The translations under genes were made by a program, and so were the position numbers. Under the pieces are notes generated by a model. That model saw only the letters and a list, made by a program, of their open reading frames with translations, was not told the origin of the DNA and did no database searches. A stretch of DNA of 64,000 nucleotides from Aplectana chamaeleonis. Lineage: Eukaryota; Nematoda; Chromadorea; Rhabditida; Cosmocercidae. Below, piece after piece: positions 52,521 through 64,000 of this stretch (positions are counted from its first letter, which is position 1; each line of letters begins with the position of its first letter). The DNA lies in contig JAPDOI010000021.1 of assembly GCA_029168955.1 (NCBI GenBank), forward strand, positions 2,530,501 to 2,594,500, in the 5' to 3' direction.

Positions 52521-55500
52521 TGACGTCATCGGGACGTCGTGAAAAGTGCTTTGGGCTTCTGATGACGTCATCGGGACGTCGTGAAAAGTGCTTCGGGCTT
52601 CTGATGACGTCATCGGGACGTCGTGAAAAGTGCTTCGGGCTTCTGATGACGTCATCGGGACGTCGTGAAAAGTGCTTCGGGCTTCTGATGACGTCATCGG
52701 GACGTCGTGAAAAGTGCTTCGGGCTTCTGATGACGTCATCCCGACGTCGTGAAAAGTGCTTCGGGCTTCTGATGACGTCATCGGGACATCGTGAAAAGTG
52801 CTTCGGGCTTCTGATGACGTCATCGGGACGTCGTGAAAAGTGCTTCGGGCTTCTGGTGACGTCATCGGGACGTCGTGAAAAGTGCTTCGGGCTTCTGATG
52901 ACGTCATCGGGACGTCGTGAAAAGTGCTTCGGGCTTCTGATGACGTCATCCCGACGTCGTGAAAAGTGCTTCGGGCTTCTGATGACGTCATCGGGACGTC
53001 GTGAAAAGTGCTTCGGGCTTCTGGTGACGTCATCGGGACGTCGTGAAAAGTGCTTCGGGCTTCTGGTGACGTCATCGGGACGTCGTGAAAAGTGCTTCGG
53101 GCTTCTGATGACGTCATCGGGACGTCGTGAAAAGTGCTTCGGGCTTCTGACGACGTCATCGGGACGCCGTGAAATGTGATTCGGGCTTCTGATGACGTCA
53201 TGGGAACGTCGTTGAAAGTGCTTCGAGCTTCTGATAACGTCATTGGAACGTCGTGAAAAGTGCTTTGGGCTTCTGACGACGTCATCGCGACATCGTGAAA
53301 AGTGCTTCGGGCTTCTGATGCCGTCATTGGGACGTCGTGAAAAATGCTTCGGGCTTCTGGTGACGTCATCGGGACGTCGTGAAAAGTGCTTCGGGCTTCT
53401 GGTGACGTCATCGGGACGTCGTGAAAAGTGCTTCGGGCTTCTGATGACGTCATCGGGACGTCGTGAAAAGTGCTTCGGGCTTCTGATGACGTCATCGGGA
53501 CGTCGTGAAAAGTGCTTCGGGCTTCTGGTGACGTCATCGGGACGTCGTGAAAAGTGCTTCGGGCTTCTGATGACGTCATCGGGACGTCGTGAAAACTGCT
53601 TCGGGCTTCTGATGACGTCATCGGGACGTCGTGAAAAGTGCTTCGGGCTTCTGATGACGTCATCGGGACGTCGTGAAAAGTGCTTCGGGCTTCTGATGAC
53701 GTCATCGGGACGTCGTGAAAAGTGCTTCGGGCTTCTGATGACGTCATCGGGACGTCGTGAAAAGTGCTTCGGGCTTCTGATGACGTCATCGGGACGTCGT
53801 GAAAGTGCTTCGGGCTTCTGATGACGTCATCGGGACGTCGTGAAAAGTGCTTCGGGCTTCTGATGACGTCATCGGGACGTCGTGAAAAGTGCTTCGGGCT
53901 TCTGATGACGTCATCGGGACGTCGTGAAAAGTGCTTCGGGCTTCTGATGACGTCATCGGGACGTCGTGAAAAGTGCTTCGGGCTTCTGATGACGTCATCG
54001 GGACGTCGTGAAAGTGCTTCGGGCTTCTGATGACGTCATCGGGACGTCGTGAAAAGTGCTTCGGGCTTCTGATGACGTCATCGGGACGTCGTGAAAGTGC
54101 TTCGGGCTTCTGATGACGTCATCGGGACGTCGTGAAAAGTGCTTCGGGCTTCTGATGACGTCATCGGGACGTCGTGAAAAGTGCTTCGGGCTTCTGATGA
54201 CGTCATCGGGACGTCGTGAAAAGTGCTTCGGGCTTCTGATGACGTCATCGGGACGTCGTGAAAAGTGCTTCGGGCTTCTGATGACGTCATCGGGACGTCG
54301 TGAAAAGTGCTTCGGGCTTCTGATGACGTCATCGGGACGTCGTGAAAAGTGCTTCGGGCTTCTGATGACGTCATCGGGACGTCGTGAAAAGTGCTTCGGG
54401 CTTCTGATGACGTCATCGGGACGTCGTGAAAAGTGCTTCGGGCTTCTGATGACGTCATCGGGACGTCGTGAAAAGTGCTTCGGGCTTCTGATGACGTCAT
54501 CGGGACGTCGTGAAAAGTGCTTCGGGCTTCTGATGACGTCATCGGGACGTCGTGAAAAGTGCTTCGGGCTTCTGATGACGTCATCGGGACGTCGTGAAAA
54601 GTGCTTCGGGCTTCTGATGACGTCATCGGGACGTCGTGAAAAGTGCTTCGGGCTTCTGATGACGTCATCGGGACGTCGTGAAAAGTGCTTCGGGCTTCTG
54701 ATGACGTCATCGGGACGTCGTGAAAAGTGCTTCGGGCTTCTGATGACGTCATCGGGACGTCGTGAAAAGTGCTTCGGGCTTCTGATGACGTCATCGGGAC
54801 GTCGTGAAAAGTGCTTCGGGCTTCTGATGACGTCATCGGGACGTCGTGAAAAGTGCTTCGGGCTTCTGATGACGTCATCGGGACGTCGTGAAAAGTGCTT
54901 CGGGCTTCTGATGACGTCATCGGGACGTCGTGAAAAGTGCTTCGGGCTTCTGATGACGTCATCGGGACGTCGTGAAAAGTGCTTCGGGCTTCTGATCACG
55001 TCATCGGGACGTCGTGAAAAGTGCTCCGGGCTTCTGATGACGTCATCGGGACGTCGCGAAAAGTGCTTCGGGCTTCTGATGACGTCATCGGGACGTCGTG
55101 AAAAGTGCTTCGGGCTTCTGATGACGTCATCGGGACGTCGTGAAAAGTGCTTCGGGCTTCTGATGACGTCATCGGGACGTCGTGAAAAGTGCTTCGGGCT
55201 TCTGATGACGTCATCGGGACGTCGTGAAAAGTGCTTCGGGCTTCTGATGACGTCATCGGGACGTCGTGAAAAGTGCTTCGGGCTTCTGATGACGTCATCG
55301 GGTCGTCGTGAAAAGTGCTTCGGGCTCCTGATGACGTCATCGGGTCGTCGTGAAAAGTGCTTCGGGCTTCTAATAACGTCATCGGGACATCGTGAAAAGT
55401 GATTCGGGCTTCTAGTGACGTCATCGTGACGTCGTGAAAAGTGATTCGGGCTTCTAATGACGTCATCGGGACGTCGTGAAAAGTGCTTCGGGCTTCTGAT

Positions 55501-58500
55501 GACGTCATCGAGTCGTCGTGAAAAGTGTTTCGGGCTTCTGATGACGTCATCATGACGTCGTGAAAAGTGCTTCGGGCTTCCGATGACGTCATCGGGCCGT
55601 AGTGCAGTGCTTCGGGCTTTTGATGACGTCATCGGGACGTCGTGAAAAGTGCTTCGGGCTTCTGATAATGTCATCGGGTCGTCGTGAAAAGTGCTTCGGG
55701 CTTCCGATGACGTCATCGGGTCGTCGTGAAAAGTGCTTCGGGCTTCTGATGACGTCATCGTGACGTCGTGAAAAGTGATTCGGGCTCCTGATGACGTCAT
55801 CGGGACGTCGTAAAAGTGCTTCGGGCTTCTGATGACGTCATCGGGTCGTCGTAAAAGTGCTTCGGGCTTCTGATGACGTCATCGGGACGTCGTGAAAAGT
55901 GCTTCGGGCTTCTGATGACGTCATCGGGACATCGTGAAAAGTGCTTCGGGCTTCTGATGACGTCATCGGGACGTCGTGAAAAGTGCTTCGGGCTTCTGAT
56001 GACGTCATCGGGACGTCGTGAAAAGTGCTTCGGGCTTCTGGTGACGTCATCGGGACGTCGTGAAAAGTGCTTCGGGCTTCTGACGACGTCATCGGGACGT
56101 CGTGAAAAGTGCTTCGGGCTTCTGATGACGTCATCCCGACGGCGTGAAAAGTGCTCCGGGCTTCTGATGACGTCATCGGGACGTCGTGAAAAGTGCTTCG
56201 GGCTTCTGATGACGTCATCGAGACGTCGTGAAAAGTGCTTCGGGCTTCTGATGACGTCATCCCGACGTCGTGAAAAGTGCTTCGGGCTTCTGATGACGTC
56301 ATCGGGACGTCGTGAAAAGTGCTTCGGGCTTCTGATGACGTCATCGGGACGTCGTGAAAAGTGCTTCGGGCTTCTGATGACGTCATCGGGACGTCGTGAA
56401 AAGTGCTTCGGGCTTCTGATGACGTCATCGGGACGTCGTGAAAAGTGCTTCGGGCTTCTGATGACGTCATCGAGACGTCGTGAAAAGTGCTTCGGGCTTC
56501 TGATGACGTCATCGGGACGTCGTGAAAAGTGCTTCGGGCTTCTGATGACGTCATCGGGACGTCGTGAAAAGTGCTTCGGGCTTCTGGTGACGTCATCGGG
56601 ACGTCGTGAAAAGTGCTTCGGGCTTCTGATGACGTCATCCCGACGTCGTGAAAAGTGCTTCGGGCTTCTGATGACGTCATCCCGACGTCGTGAAAAGTGC
56701 TTCGGGCTTCTGTTGACGTCATTGGGACGTCGTGAAAAGTGCTTCGGGCTTCTGATGACGTCATCGGGACGTCGTGAAAAGTGCCTCGGGCTTTTGGTGA
56801 CGTCATCGGGACGCCGTGAAATGTGCTTCGGGCTTCTGGTGACGTCATCGAGACGTCGTGAAAGGTGGTTCGGGCTTCTGATGACGTCATCGGGACATCG
56901 TGAAAAGCGCTTCGGGCTTCTGATGACGTCATCCCGACGTCGCGAAAAGCACTTCGGGCTTCTGATGACGTCATCCCGACGTCGTGAAAAGTGCTTCGGC
57001 TTTCTATGACGTCATCGGGACATCGTGAAAAGTGCTTCGGGCTTCTGATGACGTCATCCCGACGTCGTGAAAAGTGCTTCGGGCTTCTGATGACGTCATC
57101 GGGACGTCGTGAAAAGTGCTTCGGGCTTCTAATGACGTCATCGGGACGTCGTGAAAAGTGCCTCGGGCTTCTGGTGACGTCATCGGGACGTCGTGAAATG
57201 TGCTTCGGGCTTCTGGTGACGTCATCGGGACGTCGTGAAAAGTGCTTCGGGCTTCTGATGACGTCATCGATACGTCGTGAAAAGTGCTTCGGGCTTCTGA
57301 TGACGTCATCGGGACGTCGTGAAAAGTGCTTCGGGCTTCTGATGACGTCATCGGGACGTCGTGAAAAGTGCTTCGGGCTTCTGATGACGTCATCGGGACG
57401 TCGTGAAAAGTGCTTCGGGCTTCTGATGACGTCATCGGGACGTCGTGAAAAGTGCTTCGGGCTTCTGATGACGTCACCGGGACGTCCTGAAAAGTGCTTC
57501 GGGCTTCTGATGACGTCATCGGGACGTCGTGAAAAGTGCTTCGGGCTTCTGATGACGTCATCGGGACGTCGTGAAAAGTGCTTCGGGCTTCTGATGACGT
57601 CATCGGGACGTCGTGAAAAGTGCTTCGGGCTTCTGATGACGTCATCGGGACGTCGTGAAAAGTGCTTCGGGCTTCTGATGACGTCATCGGGACGTCGTGA
57701 AAAGTGCTTCGGGCTTCTGATGACGTCATCGGGACGTCGTGAAAGTGCTTCGGGCTTCTGATGACGTCATCGGGACGTCGTGAAAAGTGCTTCGGGCTTC
57801 TGATGACGTCATCGGGACGTCGTGAAAAGTGCTTCGGGCTTCTGATGACGTCATCGGGACGTCGTGAAAAGTGCTTCGGGCTTCTGATGACGTCATCGGG
57901 ACGTCGTGAAAAGTGCTTCGGGCTTCTGATGACGTCATCGGGACGTCGTGAAAAGTGCTTCGGGCTTCTGATGACGTCATCGGGACGTCGTGAAAAGTGC
58001 TTCGGGCTTCTGATGACGTCATCGGGACGTCGTGAAAAGTGCTTCGGGCTTCTGATGACGTCATCGGGACGTCGTGAAAAGTGCTTCGGGCTTCTGATGA
58101 CGTCATCGGGACGTCGTGAAAAGTGCTTCGGGCTTCTGATGACGTCATCGGGACGTCGTGAAAAGTGCTTCGGGCTTCTGATGACGTCATCGGGACGTCG
58201 TGAAAAGTGCTTCGGGCTTCTGATGACGTCATCGGGACGTCGTGAAAAGTGCTTCGGGCTTCTGATGACGTCATCGGGACGTCGTGAAAAGTGCTTCGGG
58301 CTTCTGATGACGTCATCGGGACGTCGTGAAAAGTGCTTCGGGCTTCTGATGACGTCATCGGGACGTCGTGAAAAGTGCTTCGGGCTTCTGATGACGTCAT
58401 CGGGACGTCGTGAAAAGTGCTTCGGGCTTCTGATGACGTCATCGGGACGTCGTGAAAAGTGCTTCGGGCTTCTGATGACGTCATCGGGACGTCGTGAAAA

Positions 58501-60360
58501 GTGCTTCGGGCTTCTGATGACGTCATCGGGACGTCGTGAAAAGTGCTTCGGGCTTCTGATGACGTCAGACGTCGTGAAAAGTGCTTCGGGCTTCTGATGA
58601 CGTCATTGGGACGTCGTGAAAAGTGCTTCGGGCTTCTGATGACGTCATCGGAAGTCGTGAAAAATGCTTCGGGCTTCTGATGACGTCATCGGGACGTCGT
58701 GAAAAGTGCTTCGGGCTTCTGATGACGTCATCGGGACGTCGTGAAAAGTGCCTCGGGCTTCTGATGACGTCATCGGGACGTCGTGAAAAGTGCTTCGGGC
58801 TTCTGATGACGTCATCGGGACGTCGTGAAAAGTGCTTCGGGCTTCTGATGACGTCATCGGGACGTCGTGAAAAGTGCTTCGGGCTTCTGATGACGTCATC
58901 GGGACGTCGTGAAAAGTGCTTCGGGCTTCTGATGACGTCATCGGGACGTCGTGAAAAGTGCTTCGGGCTTCTGATGACGTCATCGGGACGTCGTGAAAGT
59001 GCCTCGGGCTTCTTATGACGTCATCGGGACGTCGTGAAAAGTGCTTCGGGCTTCTGATGACGTCATCGGGACGTCGTGAGAGTGCTTCGGGCTTCTGATG
59101 GCGTCATCGGGACGTCGTGAAAAGTGCTTCGGGCTTCTGATGACGTCATCGGGACGTCGTGAAAAGTACTTCGGGCTTCTGGTGACGTCATCGGGACGTC
59201 GTGAAAAGTGCTTCCGGGCTTCTGATGACGTCATCGGGACGTCGTGAAAAGTGCTTCGGGCTTCTGATGACGTCATCGGGACGTCGTGAAAAGTACTTCG
59301 GGCTTCTGATGACGTCATCGGGACATCGTGAAAGTGCTTCGGGCTTCTGATGACGTCATCGGGACGTAGTGAAAAGTGCTTCGGTCTTGTGATGACGTCA
59401 TCGGGACGTCGTGAAAAGTGCTTCGGGCTTCTGATGACGTCATCGGGACGTCGTGAAAAGTGCTTCGGGCTTCTGATGACGTCATCGGGACGTCGTGAAA
59501 AAGTGCTTCCGGGCTTCTGATGACGTCATCGGGACGTCGTGAAAAGTGCTTCGGGCTTCTGATGACGTTATCGGGACGTCGTGAAAAGTGCTTCGGGCTT
59601 CTGATGACGTCATCGGGACGTCGTGAAAAGTGCTTCGGGCTTCTGATGACGTCATCGGGACGTCGTGAAAAGTTCTTCGGGCTTCTGATGACGTCATCGG
59701 GACGTCGTGAAAAGTGCTTCGGGCTTCTGATGACGTCATCGGGACGTCGTGAAAAGTGCTTCGGGCTTCTGATGACGTCATCGGGACGTCGTGAAAAGTG
59801 CTTCGGGCTTCTGATGACGTCATGGGGACGTCGTGAAAAGTGCTTCGGGCTTCTGATGACGTCATCGGGACGTCGTGAAAAGTGCTTCGGGCTTCTGATG
59901 ACGTCATCGGGACGTCGTGAAAAGTGCTTCGGGCTTCTGATGACGTCATCGGGACGTCGTGAAAAGTGCTTCGGGCTTCTGATGACGTCATCGGGACATC
60001 GTGAAAAGTGCTTCGGGCTTCTGATGACGTCATCGGGACGTCGTGAAAAGTGCTTCGGGCTTCTGATGACGTCATCGGGACGTCGTGAAAAGTGCTTCGG
60101 GCTTCTGATGACGTCATCGGGACGTCGTGAAAAGTGCTTCGGGCTTCTGATGACGTCATCAGGACGTCGTGAAAAGCGCTTCGGGCTTCTGATGACGTCA
60201 TCGGGACATCGTGAAAAGTGCTTCGGGCTTCTGATGACGTCATCAGGACGTCGTGAAAAGTGCTTCGGGCTTCTGGTGACGTCATCGGGACGTCGTGAAA
60301 AGTGCTTCGGGCTTCTGATGACGTCATGGGACGTCGTGAAAAGTGCTTCGGGCTTCTGAT
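52521..60360 (+). repeat. Satellite middle block, second half, with runs of identical units
   Basis: Runs of about 20 units with no difference that I can see occur at 54,113-54,970 and 57,761-58,560. Between them 55,300-57,000 is more variable, with GGGTCGTCG, CATCCCGACG and CTGGTGACG units. Confidence 0.8.
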
Positions 60361-63300
60361 GACGTCATCGGGACGTCGTGAAAAGTGCTCCGGGCTTCTG
60401 ATGACGTCATCGGGACATCGTGAAAAGTGCTCCGAGCTTCTGATGACGTCATCGGGACATCGTGAAAAGTGCTTCGGGCTTCTGATTACGTCATGGGGAC
60501 GTCGTGAAAAGTGTTTCGGGCTTATGATGACGTCATCGGGACGTCGTGAAAAGCGCTTCGGGCTTCAGATGACGTCATCGGGACGTCGTGAAAAGTGCTT
60601 CGGGCTTCTGATGACGTCATCGGGACATCGTGAAAAGTGCTCCGGGCTTCTGGTGACGTCATCGGGACATCGTGAAAAGTGCTTCGGGCTTCTGATGACG
60701 TCATCGGGACGTCGTGAAAAGTGCTCCGGGCTTCTGATGACGTCATCGGGACGTCGTGAAAAGTGCTTCGGGCTTCTGAGGACGTCATCGGGACGTGTCA
60801 TCGGGACGACGTGAAAAGTGCTCCGGGCTTCTGATGACGTCATCGGGACGTCGCGAAAAGTGCTTCGGGCTTCTGATGACGTCATCGGGACGTCGTGAAA
60901 AGTGCTTTGGGATTCTGATGACGTGACCGGGACGTCGTGAAAAATGCCTCGGGCTTCTGATGACGTCATCGGGACGTCGCGGAACGTGCTTCGGGCTTCT
61001 GATGACGTCATCGGGACGTCGTGAAAAGTGCTTCGGGCTTCTGATGACGTCATCGGGACGTCGTGAAAAGTGCTTCGGGCTTCTGATGACGTCATCGGGA
61101 CGTCGTGAAAAGTGCTTCGGGCTTCTGATGACGTCATCGGGACGTCGTGAAAAGTGCTTCGGGCTTCTGCTGACGTCATCGGTACGTCGCGGAAAGTGCT
61201 TCGGGCTTCTGATGACGTCATCGGGACGTCGTGAAAAATGCTCCGGGCTCCTGATGACGTCATCGGGACGTCGTGAAAAGTGCTTCGGGCTTCTGATGAC
61301 GTCATCGGGACGTCGTGAAAAGTGCCTCGGGCTTCTGATGACGTCATCGGGACGTCGTGAAACGTGCTTCGGGATTCTGATGACGTGACCGGGACGTCGT
61401 GAATAGTGCTTCGGGCTTCTGATGACGTGGTCGGGACGTCGTGAAAAGTGCCTCGGGCTTCTTATGACGTCATCGGGACGTCGTGAAACGTGCTTCGGGA
61501 TTCTGATGACGTGACCGGGACGTCGTGAAAAATGCCTCGGGCTTCTGATGACGTCATCGGGACATCGTGAAAAGTGCTTCGGGCTTCTGATGACGTCATC
61601 GGGACGTCGTGAATAGTGCTTCGGGCTTCTGATGACGTGGTCGGGATGTCGTGAAAAGTGCTTCGGGATTCTGATGACGTGACCGGGACGTCGTGAAAAG
61701 TGCCTCGGGCTTCTGATGACGTCATCGGGACGTCGTGAAAAGTGCTCCGGGCTTCTGATGACGTCATCGGGACATCGTGAAAAGTGCTCCGGGCTTCTGA
61801 TGACGTCATCGGGACATCGTGAAGAGTGCTCCGAGCTTCTGATGACGTCATCGGGACATTGTGAAAAGTGCTTCGGGCTTCTGATTACGTCATGGGGACG
61901 TCGTGAAAAGTGTTTCGGGCTTATGATGACGTCATCGGGACGTCGTGAAAAGCGCTTCGGGCTTCTGATGACGTCATCGGGACATCGTGAAAAGTGCTTC
62001 GGGCTTCTTATGACGTCATCGGGACGTCGTGAAAAGCGCTTCGGGCTTCTGATGACGTCATCGGGACATCGTGAAAAGTGCTTCGGGCTTCTTATGACGT
62101 CATCGGGACGTCGTGAAAAGCGCTTCGGGCTTCTGAAGACGTCATAGGGACATCGTGAAAAGCGCTTCGGGCTTCTGAAGACGTCATAGGGACATCGTGA
62201 AAAGTGCTTCGGGCTTCTGATGACGTCATCGGGACATTGTGAAAAGTGCTTCGGGCTTCTGATTACGTCATGGGGACGTCGTGAAAAGTGCTTCGGGCTT
62301 CTGATGACGTCATCGGGACATCGTGAAAAGTGCTTCGGGCTTCTTATGACGTCATCGGGACGTCGTGAAAAGCGCTTCGGGCTTCTGATGACGTCATCGA
62401 GGCGTCGTGAAAAGTGCTTTGGGCTTCTGATGACTTCATGGGGACGTCGTGAAAAGTGCTTCGGGCTTCTGACGGTGTCATGGGGACGTCGTGAAAAGTG
62501 CTCCGGGCTTCTGATGACGTCATCGGGACATTGCGAAAAGTGCTCCGGGCTTCTGATGACGTCATGGGGACGTCGTGAAAAGTGCTTCGGGCTTCTGATG
62601 ACGTCATCGGGACATCGTGAAAAGTGCTTCGGGCTTCTGATGACGTCATCGGGACATCGTGAAAAGCGCTTCGGGCTTCTGATGACGTCATCGGGACATC
62701 GTGAAAAGCGCTTCGGGCTTCTGATGACGTCATCGGGATGTCGTGAAAAGTGCTTCGGGATTCTGATGATGTGACCGGGACGTCGTGAAAAGTGCCTCGG
62801 GCTTCTGATGACGTCATCGGGACGTCGCGGAACGTGCTTCGGGATTCTGATGACGTGACCGGGACGTCGCGGAACGTGCTTCGGGATTCTGATGACGTGA
62901 CCGGGACGTCGTGAAAAGTGCCTCGGGCTTCTGATGACGTCATCGGGACGTCGCGGAACGTGCTTCGGGCTTCTGATGACGTCGTCGGGACGTCGGGAAT
63001 AGTGCTTCGGGCTTCTGATGACGTGGTCGGGACGTCGTGAAAAGTGCTTCGGGCTTCTGATGACGTCATCGGGACGTCGTGAAAAGTGCTTCGGGCTTCT
63101 GATGACGTGATCGGGACGGCGTGAAAAGTGCTGCGGGCTTCTGATGACGTCATCGGGACGTCGCGGAACGGGCTTCGGGCTTCTGATGACGTCATCGGGA
63201 CATTGTGAAAAGTGCTTCGGGCTTCTGATTACGTCATGGGGACGTCGTGAAAAGTGCTTCGGGCTTCTGATGACGTCATCGGGGCATTGTGAAAAGTGCT

Positions 63301-64000
63301 TCGGGCTTCTGATGACGTGGTCGGGACGTCGTGAAAGGTGCCTCGGGCTTCTGATGACGTCATCGGGACGTCGTGAAACGTGCTTCGGGATTCTGATGAC
63401 GTGACCGGGACGTCGTGAATAGTGCTTCGGGCTTCTGATGACGTGGTCGGGACGTCGTGAAAAGTGCCTCGGGCTTCTTATGACGTCATAGGGACGTCGT
63501 GAAACGTGCTTCGGGATTCTGATGACGTGACCGGGACGTCGTGAAAAATGCCTCGGGCTTCTGATGACGTCATCGGGACATCGTGAAAAGTGCTTCGGGC
63601 TTCTGATGACGTGGTCGGGATGTCGTGAAAAGTGCTTCGGGATTCTGATGACGTGACCGGGACGTCGTGAAAAGTGCCTCGGGCTTCTGATGACGTCATC
63701 GGGACGTCGTGAAAAGTGCTCCGAGCTTCTGATGACGTCATCGGGACATCGTGAAAAGTGCTCCGGGCTTCTGATGACGTCATCGGGACATCGTGAAGAG
63801 TGCTCCGAGCTTCTGATGACGTCATCGGGACATTGTGAAAAGTGCTTCGGGCTTCTGATTACGTCATGGGAACGTCGTGAAAAGCGCTTCGGGCTTCTGA
63901 TGACGTCATCGGGACATCGTGAAAAGTGCTTCGGGCTTCTTATGACGTCATCGGGACGTTGTGAAAAGTGCTTCGGGCTTCATATGACGTCATCGGGACG
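60361..64000 (+). repeat. Satellite distal block: diverged units with altered CRE core
   Basis: Many units replace TGACGTCATC by TGACGTGACC or TGACGTGGTC, and others have GATTACGTCATGG. The last variant recurs at 60,484, 61,883, 62,261, 63,227 and 63,857; the spacings are multiples of 42 except the first, which carries a 13-base duplication near 60,797. The block runs off the end of the window. Confidence 0.8.

Larger units (their letters stand above)
40783..64000 (+). repeat. Giant 42-bp satellite array with a CRE palindrome in each unit
   Basis: About 550 head-to-tail units fill 23.2 kb and continue past the window end. The majority unit, starting at CTTCTG, contains the 12-bp palindrome GATGACGTCATC, whose centre TGACGTCA is the consensus cAMP-response element, then a second GACGTC starting 11 bases after the first, then GTGAAAAGTGCTTCGGG. 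It has about 55% G+C and five CpG dinucleotides. Because 42 is a multiple of three and the unit has few stops, long open frames occur on both strands, but one-base deletions (41-bp units at 51.0-51.2, 52.0-52.2, 53.8, 54.0-54.1 and 57.7 kb) break them, so it is non-coding. There are no spacers, so it is not a CRISPR array. Confidence 0.95.

Noticed and set aside
40783..64000. CRISPR array
   Set aside because: Units are directly abutting with no unique spacers, and the genome is eukaryotic.

Overview
The window looks like nuclear DNA of a nematode, most likely a strongylid of the hookworm type. This is an inference from small exons bounded by TTTCAG-like acceptors, a class 2 lipase of the kind expanded in nematodes, an RTE-type retroelement whose protein reads like those common in hookworm genomes, and very dense small DNA transposons. 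No bacterial features are present. Host genes are few: the last exon of a TTC39-type TPR protein (66-273), a complete six-exon gene for a secreted 14-cysteine protein (12,966-16,150, + strand), and the last four exons of a class 2 lipase (32,367-32,992, - strand).

Layout. Positions 1-3,540 hold the TTC39 end, a cluster of hairpins, a decayed stretch of a 42-bp tandem repeat (1,072-1,300) and about 900 bases of alternating purine-pyrimidine DNA. Positions 3,544-8,100 are one composite hAT-like transposon with an 8-bp target duplication. It carries a head-to-head palindrome of two truncated Penelope-like elements, each with a GIY-YIG endonuclease and a hammerhead-like ribozyme core. Positions 8,742-11,135 are three TTAA-flanked transposons in a row that share their TTAA junctions. 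The secreted-protein gene follows, then several foldback elements. From 17,940 to 31,285 three decayed non-LTR retrotransposons lie on the minus strand: one with a 2A-like peptide and zinc finger, and two CR1-like. The third is split by a TTAA element. The lipase 3' end, more foldbacks and a 5'-truncated RTE element (35,741-38,143, + strand) follow.

From 40,783 to the window end lies one uninterrupted tandem array, about 550 copies of a 42-bp unit. Each typical unit contains the perfect cAMP-response-element octamer TGACGTCA inside a 12-bp palindrome, plus a second GACGTC one helical turn away. The array has diverged, higher-order-repeat flanks, a homogenised middle and a diverged island near 52.2-52.5 kb. 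The relic at 1.1 kb belongs to the same repeat family.

The genes do not form a pathway. The story of the window is transposon nesting beside a very large satellite built from a regulatory palindrome. All family assignments are by eye from motifs; no database search was possible.
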